A DNA stretch of 44,363 bases. Source: Burkholderiales bacterium PBB2 (lineage in GTDB: Bacteria; Pseudomonadota; Gammaproteobacteria; Burkholderiales; Burkholderiaceae_C). The notes under the pieces were generated by a model. That model saw only the letters and a list, made by a program, of their open reading frames with translations. It made no database searches and was not told the DNA's origin. The position numbers and the translations under genes are program-made. This document shows, piece by piece, positions 39,134 through 44,363 of this stretch (positions within the stretch are counted from its first letter, which is position 1; each line of letters begins with the position of its first letter). The stretch spans positions 1-44,363 of the forward strand of contig NKIM01000039.1 of NCBI GenBank assembly GCA_002255955.1, written 5' to 3'.

Positions 39134-39146
39134 GGTGTTCTCCGCT

Positions 39147-39563
39147 TCAGGTGCCGACCTGGCGGGTCACGAAGGTGCAGCTCAGCGGCAGCTTTGCAGC
39201 AGCCAGAGTGAACGCTTCGCGAGCCAGGGCTTCCGGCACACCGTTGATCTCGTAGAGCACCTTGCCAGGCTGAATTTCAGCGACGTAGTACTCCGGGTTG
39301 CCCTTACCGTTACCCATACGGACTTCGGCGGGCTTCTGGGAGATCGGCTTGTCGGGGAAGATGCGGATGAAGATACGACCACCGCGCTTGATGTGGCGCG
39401 AGATTGCACGACGTGCAGCTTCGATTTGACGAGCCGTCAGGCGGCCGCGTTCGGTAGCCTTCAGACCGAAGTCACCGAAAGAAACGGCAGCACCGCGGGT
39501 AGCAACACCAGTGTTACGACCCTTTTGCTCCTTGCGGTATTTGCGACGAGCTGGTTGCAGCAT
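39147..39563 (-). CDS. rplP: Ribosomal protein L16
   Basis: The 138-residue product (E. coli 136) begins [24 protein letters not shown] and contains [60 protein letters not shown]. It helps shape the A-site tRNA and 5S region. It lies 2 nt after rpsC. Confidence 0.99.
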   Translation of the reverse strand: MLQPARRKYRKEQKGRNTGVATRGAAVSFGDFGLKATERGRLTARQIEAARRAISRHIKRGGRIFIRIFPDKPISQKPAEVRMGNGKGNPEYYVAEIQPGKVLYEINGVPEALAREAFTLAAAKLPLSCTFVTRQVGT

Positions 39564-39565
39564 GT

Positions 39566-40420
39566 TTATTCTCCTTTGGCCTCACCGCCAGCGGGTGCGG
39601 CCTTGCGGACGACACGCTTGGCAGCGGGCTGGGCTGCGTCACCGGTGGAAGCCGGCTTGTCGCCGCCTTCACCACGCGGACCACGGTCACCACCCGGGCG
39701 GCCACGGCCAGCCGGGGCGCCCGGACGGGCGTTGCGACGCGGACGACGATCGTCTTCACCAGCTTCGCTCTTGATCACCGGCGCTTCGCCGTTGGCCAGG
39801 CGGTCGCCGCGATAGACCCACACCTTCACGCCGATGATGCCGTACGTCGTGCTGGCTTCGGAGAAGCCGTAGTCGATGTCAGCCTTCAGGGTGTGAAGAG
39901 GCACACGGCCTTCACGGTACCACTCGCAACGAGCGATTTCGATGCCGTTCAGACGGCCCGACGACATGATCTTGATGCCTTGAGCACCCAGACGCATCGC
40001 GTTCTGCATCGCACGCTTCATGGCGCGGCGGAACATGATGCGCTTTTCCAGCTGCTGGGTGATCGAGTCGGCGATCAGCTGAGCATCGATTTCGGGCTTG
40101 CGCACTTCTTCGATGTTCACAGCCACCGGCACGCCCAGACGCTTGGTCAGCTCGGCCTTCAGGCTTTCGATGTCCTCGCCCTTCTTGCCGATCACCACGC
40201 CCGGACGTGCCGAGAAAATGGTGATGCGGGCGTTCTTCGCGGGGCGCTCGATCAGAACGCGCGACACAGCGGCGTTCTTCAGGCGTGCCTTCAGGAAGTC
40301 GCGGACCTGCAGATCTTCGGCCAGCATGGACGCGAAGTTCTGGTTGTTCGCGTACCAACGCGAAGCCCAGTTACGCGTGACAGGCAGGCGAAAACCGGTC
40401 GGATGAATTTTCTGTCCCAT
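39566..40420 (-). CDS. rpsC: Ribosomal protein S3 with long basic C-terminal tail
   Basis: The product has 284 residues against 233 in E. coli. The KH domain (about 40-107, with [18 protein letters not shown]) and the C-terminal S3 domain ([37 protein letters not shown] and [30 protein letters not shown]) are complete. After about residue 218 a Gly/Arg/Pro- and then Ala/Lys-rich tail of about 65 residues follows. Long S3 tails are common in betaproteobacteria. S3 lies at the mRNA entry channel. Confidence 0.99.
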   Translation of the reverse strand: MGQKIHPTGFRLPVTRNWASRWYANNQNFASMLAEDLQVRDFLKARLKNAAVSRVLIERPAKNARITIFSARPGVVIGKKGEDIESLKAELTKRLGVPVAVNIEEVRKPEIDAQLIADSITQQLEKRIMFRRAMKRAMQNAMRLGAQGIKIMSSGRLNGIEIARCEWYREGRVPLHTLKADIDYGFSEASTTYGIIGVKVWVYRGDRLANGEAPVIKSEAGEDDRRPRRNARPGAPAGRGRPGGDRGPRGEGGDKPASTGDAAQPAAKRVVRKAAPAGGEAKGE

Positions 40421-40436
40421 AGTCTTCCTTCAGCCT

Positions 40437-40766
40437 TCAGTTGCCGACCGACACGAAGATGTGGCAGGTGGGCTTGCTGATGCGGTTGCCACGGCCCTTG
40501 GCGCGGGCAGAGAAACGCTTCAGAGTTGCACCTTGCTCCACATAGATCGTGGTGACCTTGAGCTCATCAATGTCAGCGCCGTCGTTGTGCTCGGCGTTGG
40601 CGATGGCGCTTTCCAACGCCTTCTTGATGATCAGGGCCGCCTTCTTCTGGGTGAATTCCAGGATGTTGAGCGCTTGGTCCACCTTCTTGCCGCGGATCAG
40701 GTCCGCCACCAGGCGGCCCTTGTCACATGAGAGGCGAACGCCGCGAACGATTGCTTTGGTTTCCAT
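40437..40766 (-). CDS. rplV: Ribosomal protein L22
   Basis: The 109-residue product (E. coli 110) starts [44 protein letters not shown], with [39 protein letters not shown], the loop reaching the exit tunnel. I start at 40766 because AGGA is 8 nt upstream; an in-frame ATG at 40775 lies too close to that site. Confidence 0.98.
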   Translation of the reverse strand: METKAIVRGVRLSCDKGRLVADLIRGKKVDQALNILEFTQKKAALIIKKALESAIANAEHNDGADIDELKVTTIYVEQGATLKRFSARAKGRGNRISKPTCHIFVSVGN

Positions 40767-40777
40767 CGTTGGCATCC

Positions 40778-41056
40778 TTACTTCTTCCCGGCCTTCTTGT
40801 CGGCCGGGTGGCCCTTGAAGGTACGGGTCAGTGCGAATTCACCCAGCTTGTGGCCGACCATCTGGTCCGACACATAAACCGGCACGTGTTGCTTGCCGTT
40901 GTGGACGGCGATCGTCAGACCGATGAACTCGGGCAGGATCGTCGAACGACGCGACCAGGTCTTGATAGGCTTCTTGTCCTTGGCAGCAACCGCCTTCTCG
41001 ACCTTGGCCAAGAGGTGGTGGTCAATGAACGGGCCCTTCTTCAGTGAACGAGTCAT
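40778..41056 (-). CDS. rpsS: Ribosomal protein S19
   Basis: The 92-residue product (E. coli 92) begins [62 protein letters not shown], the standard S19. It sits in the 30S head near S13. It follows rplB by 10 nt. Confidence 0.99.
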   Translation of the reverse strand: MTRSLKKGPFIDHHLLAKVEKAVAAKDKKPIKTWSRRSTILPEFIGLTIAVHNGKQHVPVYVSDQMVGHKLGEFALTRTFKGHPADKKAGKK

Positions 41057-41066
41057 GGCCTACCCT

Positions 41067-41891
41067 TTACTTCTTGCGACGCGAAACGATGAACGTCTGC
41101 GTGCGCTTGTTGTTACGAGTGCGGAAGCCCTTCGTGAGGGTGTTCCACGGCGACACAGGCGCCTGGCCTTCACCGGTACGACCTTCACCACCACCGTGCG
41201 GGTGATCCACCGGGTTCATGGCGGTACCACGAACGGTCGGACGGATGCCCTTCCAACGGATCGCGCCGGCCTTGCCGTACTGGCGCAGCTGGTGCTCTTC
41301 GTTCGACACTTCGCCAATCGTGGCGCGGCAGTCGATGTGGATGCGACGGACCTCACCCGAGCGCAGACGCAGCTGAGCGTAGACGCCTTCGCGAGCCATC
41401 AGCACCACGGACACGCCAGCCGAGCGAGCGATTTGCGCGCCCTTGCCAGGCAGCATTTCGACGCAGTGGATGGTGGAGCCCACGGGGATGTTACGGATGG
41501 GCAGGGTGTTACCAGCCTTGATCGGGGCTTCCGCGCCGCTCACGATGGTCGAACCCACTTCCAAGCCACGGGGAGCGATGATGTAACGACGCTCGCCGTC
41601 GGCATAGCACACCAGAGCGATGTGAGCCGTACGGTTCGGGTCGTATTCAATGCGCTCAACCTTGGCGGGGATGCCGTCCTTGTTGCGCTTGAAGTCGACC
41701 ACACGGTAGTGGTGCTTGTGACCACCGCCCTTATGGCGAATCGTGATGTGACCGTTGTTGTTACGGCCAGCATTTTGCTTTTGCGGTTCCAGCAGCGAAG
41801 CTTCCGGAGCGCCCTTGTGCAGGTGCGAATGCACCACCTTCACGACGGCACGGCGGCCAGGTGAAGTCGGCTTGACTTTAACGACGGCCAT
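41067..41891 (-). CDS. rplB: Ribosomal protein L2
   Basis: The 274-residue product (E. coli 273) begins [20 protein letters not shown] and has [15 protein letters not shown] and [25 protein letters not shown], the His-containing motif near the peptidyl transferase centre. Its ATG shares one base with the rplW stop (41891), so the genes are tightly coupled. Confidence 0.99.
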   Translation of the reverse strand: MAVVKVKPTSPGRRAVVKVVHSHLHKGAPEASLLEPQKQNAGRNNNGHITIRHKGGGHKHHYRVVDFKRNKDGIPAKVERIEYDPNRTAHIALVCYADGERRYIIAPRGLEVGSTIVSGAEAPIKAGNTLPIRNIPVGSTIHCVEMLPGKGAQIARSAGVSVVLMAREGVYAQLRLRSGEVRRIHIDCRATIGEVSNEEHQLRQYGKAGAIRWKGIRPTVRGTAMNPVDHPHGGGEGRTGEGQAPVSPWNTLTKGFRTRNNKRTQTFIVSRRKK

Positions 41892-42205
41892 TACGCAGCC
41901 TCCCCGGAGAAGTTGAGCTCTTGGCCCGCCTTCAGCGACACGTACGCCTTCTTGACGTGGTCGCGGCGACCGATGGAACGGCCGAAGCGCTTGACCTTGC
42001 CCTTGACGTTGACGACGTTCACAGCCTCAACCTCGACCTTGAACATCAGTTCAACAGCGGCCTTGATTTCGGGCTTGGTGGCGTCGCGCAGCACCTTGAA
42101 CAACACTTGGTTGTGCTTTTCAGCAACCGCCGTGGCCTTTTCGGACACGATGGGAGCCAGCAGCACCGAGGCCAGACGGCCTTCAGAATACTTTTGGGCG
42201 CTCAT
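41891..42205 (-). CDS. rplW: Ribosomal protein L23
   Basis: The 104-residue product (E. coli 100) starts [76 protein letters not shown]. The frame is open to 42301 within rplD, but that part is random. It lies at the tunnel exit and docks chaperones. It overlaps rplD by 4 nt. Confidence 0.98.
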   Translation of the reverse strand: MSAQKYSEGRLASVLLAPIVSEKATAVAEKHNQVLFKVLRDATKPEIKAAVELMFKVEVEAVNVVNVKGKVKRFGRSIGRRDHVKKAYVSLKAGQELNFSGEAA

Positions 42206-42822
42206 GCCAGCATCTCCTGGAGTTGCTCCATAGCGGCCTTGGTCACCAGCACCTTCTTGTAGAAGACCAGCGACAGGGGATCCGCGTAGCGCGGCTCGCA
42301 CACCAGCACATTGGCCAGGTTGCGCGAAGCGAGCAGCAGGTTGTCGTCCATCTGATCAGCGATCAGCATCACCGATTCCAGGCCCATGGCCTTGAACTTG
42401 GCGGCCAACAGCTTGGTCTTGGGAGCTTCCAGCGTGATCGAGTCGATCACGGCCAGACGGCCTTCACGTGCCAGCTGCGAGAGGATGGCGGCCATACCGG
42501 CGCGGTACATCTTCTTGTTCAGCTTGTGGGTGAAGTTTTCGTCGGGCATGTTCGGGAAAATCCGACCACCCCCACGCCACAGCGGCGAGGACGTCATACC
42601 AGCACGTGCACGACCCGTTCCCTTTTGACGGAACGGCTTCTTGGTCGAGTGCTTGACTTGTTCGCGGTCCTTCTGGGCGCGAGTGCCTTGGCGAGCGTTG
42701 GCCTGGAAGGCCACGACCACCTGGTGCACCAGGGCTTCGTTGTAATCGCGAGCAAACAGCGTATCAGGAGCATCCACCTTGGCGGTGGCCTGACCTTGCT
42801 CATTCAGGAGCTCGAGCTGCAT
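42202..42822 (-). CDS. rplD: Ribosomal protein L4
   Basis: The 206-residue product (E. coli 201) has [34 protein letters not shown] and [32 protein letters not shown]. In E. coli L4 also represses the S10 operon through the mRNA leader. Here the leader that would be the target lies before rplC rather than before rpsJ, if the promoter call is right. It overlaps rplC by 1 nt. Confidence 0.98.
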   Translation of the reverse strand: MQLELLNEQGQATAKVDAPDTLFARDYNEALVHQVVVAFQANARQGTRAQKDREQVKHSTKKPFRQKGTGRARAGMTSSPLWRGGGRIFPNMPDENFTHKLNKKMYRAGMAAILSQLAREGRLAVIDSITLEAPKTKLLAAKFKAMGLESVMLIADQMDDNLLLASRNLANVLVCEPRYADPLSLVFYKKVLVTKAAMEQLQEMLA

Positions 42823-43493
42823 CAGATGGCTCCCTTCTTGAGCTTGACCTTGACGGCGGGACGAACGACAACGTGGCCGTTCTTCGAACCCGGCACAGCA
42901 CCGCGGACCAGCAGCAGTTGACGAGCTTCGTCAACGCGCACGATGTCCAGGTTCTGCACGCTCACCGTCACGTCACCCAGGTGACCTGACATCTTCTTGC
43001 CCGGAAACACGCGACCCGGATCCTGTGCCATCGAGATGGAACCAGGAACATTGTGCGAGCGGCTGTTACCGTGCGAAGCACGCTGCGAGCTGAAGTTGTG
43101 ACGCTTGATGGTGCCTTCGAAGCCCTTACCGATGGAGGTGCCTTGCACATCCACCAGCTGACCCACTGCGAACAGCGAGACCGGCACTTGCGCGCCCGGC
43201 TTGTATTCAGCAGCCACTTCAGCGGCAACACGGAATTCGCTCATGACACGACCGGCTTCCACACCTGCCTTGGCAAGGTGGCCGGCTTCCGGCTTGGTAA
43301 CGCGCGATGCTTTGCGCTCACCGTACACCACCTGAATGGCGGTGTAGCCGTCGGTCTCTACGGTCTTGATCTGGGACACGCGGTTGTTGGACACATCCAG
43401 CACCGTCACAGGCACGGCATCGCCGTCGTCCGTGAAGATGCGCATCATGCCCACCTTGCGGCCCAGCAATCCGAGACGATTGCTTAGACTCAT
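42822..43493 (-). CDS. rplC: Ribosomal protein L3
   Basis: The 223-residue product (E. coli 209) starts [38 protein letters not shown] lies about 8 nt upstream, which decides against the in-frame ATG at 43532. [50 protein letters not shown] is the conserved loop reaching the peptidyl transferase region, including the Gln that is methylated in E. coli. It is the first gene behind its own promoter. Confidence 0.99.
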   Translation of the reverse strand: MSLSNRLGLLGRKVGMMRIFTDDGDAVPVTVLDVSNNRVSQIKTVETDGYTAIQVVYGERKASRVTKPEAGHLAKAGVEAGRVMSEFRVAAEVAAEYKPGAQVPVSLFAVGQLVDVQGTSIGKGFEGTIKRHNFSSQRASHGNSRSHNVPGSISMAQDPGRVFPGKKMSGHLGDVTVSVQNLDIVRVDEARQLLLVRGAVPGSKNGHVVVRPAVKVKLKKGAI

Positions 43494-43662
43494 GGTTTTT
43501 CTCCAGCCCCACAGGTTGACCCTGGAAGCCATTTACATACACCCGACATCGATTGGCCGGGCTGACCAGTGCACCGCACGTACAAGGCTTCCCTGAGGAC
43601 GCCCTGCCGGACACGATGCGCCAAATTCCGCGCCGGAAAATTCCACCGCGGAAAAGCTGGCG
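43494..43662 (-). promoter_or_regulatory. Leader of the rplC (S10 group) transcript
   Basis: The leader runs about 163 nt from the predicted start near 43656 to rplC. GC-rich segments (CCGCGG, CCGGCGCGG) can pair. This is where an L4-responsive leader might sit, but I cannot align it to the E. coli S10 leader. Confidence 0.4.
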
Positions 43663-43692
43663 AGTATAGCGTGAACCCTGATGAATACGCAA
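43663..43692 (-). promoter_or_regulatory. Sigma-70 promoter before rplC
   Basis: On the minus strand TTGCGT (43687-43692) and TATACT (43663-43668) have 18-nt spacing. It lies just beyond the rpsJ terminator, so rplC and the following genes have their own start. Confidence 0.8.
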
Positions 43693-43710
43693 GGGTCACG
43701 ACACCCAGCC

Positions 43711-43740
43711 AAGAAAAAGGGCGACTCTTTCGAATCGCCC
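43711..43740 (-). terminator. Intrinsic terminator after rpsJ
   Basis: On the minus strand GGGCGATTC (43732-43740) pairs with GAGTCGCCC (43719-43727), with one G-U pair, around a GAAA tetraloop. TTTTTCTT follows (43711-43718). It lies 70 nt past the rpsJ stop and separates tuf-rpsJ from rplC. Confidence 0.9.
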
Positions 43741-43810
43741 CTCTCTAAATCTGACCGAGGTCAGATCACATGCTCGGCGCCGTCTTGCGTCGGCGCCAGC
43801 ATGGCAAGCA

Positions 43811-44122
43811 TCACTGCAGCTTGATTTCGACGTCGACGCCGGCCGGCAGATCGAGCTTCATCAGCGCGTCAACGGTCTTGTCCGTCGGGTCCACGATGTC
43901 CATCAGACGTTGGTGGGTACGGATTTCGAACTGGTCGCGCGAAGACTTGTTCACGTGCGGCGAACGCAGGATGTCAAAACGCTCGAAGCGGGTCGGCAGG
44001 GGCACGGGGCCCTTAACGATCGCACCGGTGCGCTTGGCGGTTTCCACGATTTCGGCAGCCGATTGGTCGATCAGCTTGTAGTCAAACGCCTTCAGGCGGA
44101 TGCGGATCTTTTGCTTTTGCAT
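43811..44122 (-). CDS. rpsJ: Ribosomal protein S10
   Basis: The 103-residue product (E. coli 103) begins [76 protein letters not shown], standard for S10/NusE. It works in the 30S head and in transcription antitermination. It follows tuf by 107 nt and ends its unit at a strong terminator, unlike E. coli, where rpsJ heads the S10 operon. Confidence 0.99.
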   Translation of the reverse strand: MQKQKIRIRLKAFDYKLIDQSAAEIVETAKRTGAIVKGPVPLPTRFERFDILRSPHVNKSSRDQFEIRTHQRLMDIVDPTDKTVDALMKLDLPAGVDVEIKLQ

Positions 44123-44229
44123 GACGATTCCTTCAAAGAACGTGCGGGCTCAAATGCCTTGAGTGCCGCGAAGTAGGTGAAGCCCGCGCCGCCACATCAG
44201 CAGCAGCACGGACTGGTCACGCAAAAGTG

Positions 44230-44363
44230 TTAGGCCAGGATGGTGGCAACCACACCCGAACCCACGGTACGGCCACCTTCGCGGATCGCGAAGCGCAGAC
44301 CGGTTTCCATGGCGATCGGAGCGATCAGCTTCACGGTGATGCCGACGTTGTCGCCGGGCATGA
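44230..44363 (-). CDS. tuf: Elongation factor Tu, C-terminal fragment (runs off the window)
   Basis: The last 43 codons read [43 protein letters not shown], the conserved EF-Tu domain 3 end. The 5' part lies beyond 44363. It precedes rpsJ as in other betaproteobacteria. Confidence 0.97.
   Translation of the reverse strand, partial: MPGDNVGITVKLIAPIAMETGLRFAIREGGRTVGSGVVATILA

Overview
The window reads as chromosome of a high-GC betaproteobacterium of the order Burkholderiales. The ribosomal, RpoA, SecY, DsbD and AMP nucleosidase proteins and the dense, short-gap gene layout all fit the Roseateles/Rubrivivax/Leptothrix group. That placement is inferred from protein flavour and codon use, not from a marker-gene comparison. 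I see no insertion sequence, prophage, CRISPR array or defence island.

Left part (1-18300), mixed housekeeping and accessory genes. It opens with a non-coding stretch holding a long hairpin with purine-rich internal loops (11-108). Then come a TerB-like protein, a SEL1-SLT lytic transglycosylase, a periplasmic binding-protein-like protein, a secreted DUF6683-type protein, an oleate hydratase and a Crp/Fnr regulator. Next are a ChaA-type Ca2+/H+ antiporter and a long CorA-like protein (ion handling), two membrane proteins (one a NagX/HGSNAT-like acyltransferase), a LysR regulator, a small DUF1127 protein and AMP nucleosidase. A membrane GGDEF protein with a degenerate active-site motif follows, then a GNAT acetyltransferase behind a consensus sigma-54 promoter.

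Middle part (17348-26180), signalling and envelope. A 1677-residue hybrid histidine kinase (CHASE, four PAS, HisKA, HATPase, two REC, HPt) overlaps by 4 nt a response-regulator diguanylate cyclase, so the pair probably forms one phosphorelay ending in c-di-GMP synthesis. It is followed by a secreted RLACYD-motif protein, a DUF3060-like lipoprotein, a PlsC-type acyltransferase, the initiator tRNA and dsbD. The tRNA promoter overlaps the dsbD stop codon.

Right part (28297-44363), the tuf-S10-spc-alpha ribosomal protein cluster, all on the minus strand. Reading with transcription the order is tuf (partial), rpsJ, rplC, rplD, rplW, rplB, rpsS, rplV, rpsC, rplP, rpmC, rpsQ, then a peroxiredoxin gene, then rplN, rplX, rplE, rpsN, rpsH, rplF, rplR, rpsE, rpmD, rplO, secY, infA, rpmJ, rpsM, rpsK, rpsD, rpoA, rplQ and a strong terminator. 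Gene order is classical except for the peroxiredoxin. Intrinsic terminators after rpsJ, rpsQ and the peroxiredoxin, with good sigma-70 promoters before rplC and rplN, suggest at least four separately started units. A structured 246-nt spacer separates rpsK and rpsD.

The best candidates for something undescribed are the hairpin at 11-108, whose three non-Watson-Crick pairs are all G-U on one strand only; the sigma-54 promoter plus 5' hairpin in front of the GNAT gene; and the split ribosomal cluster with its structured leaders.
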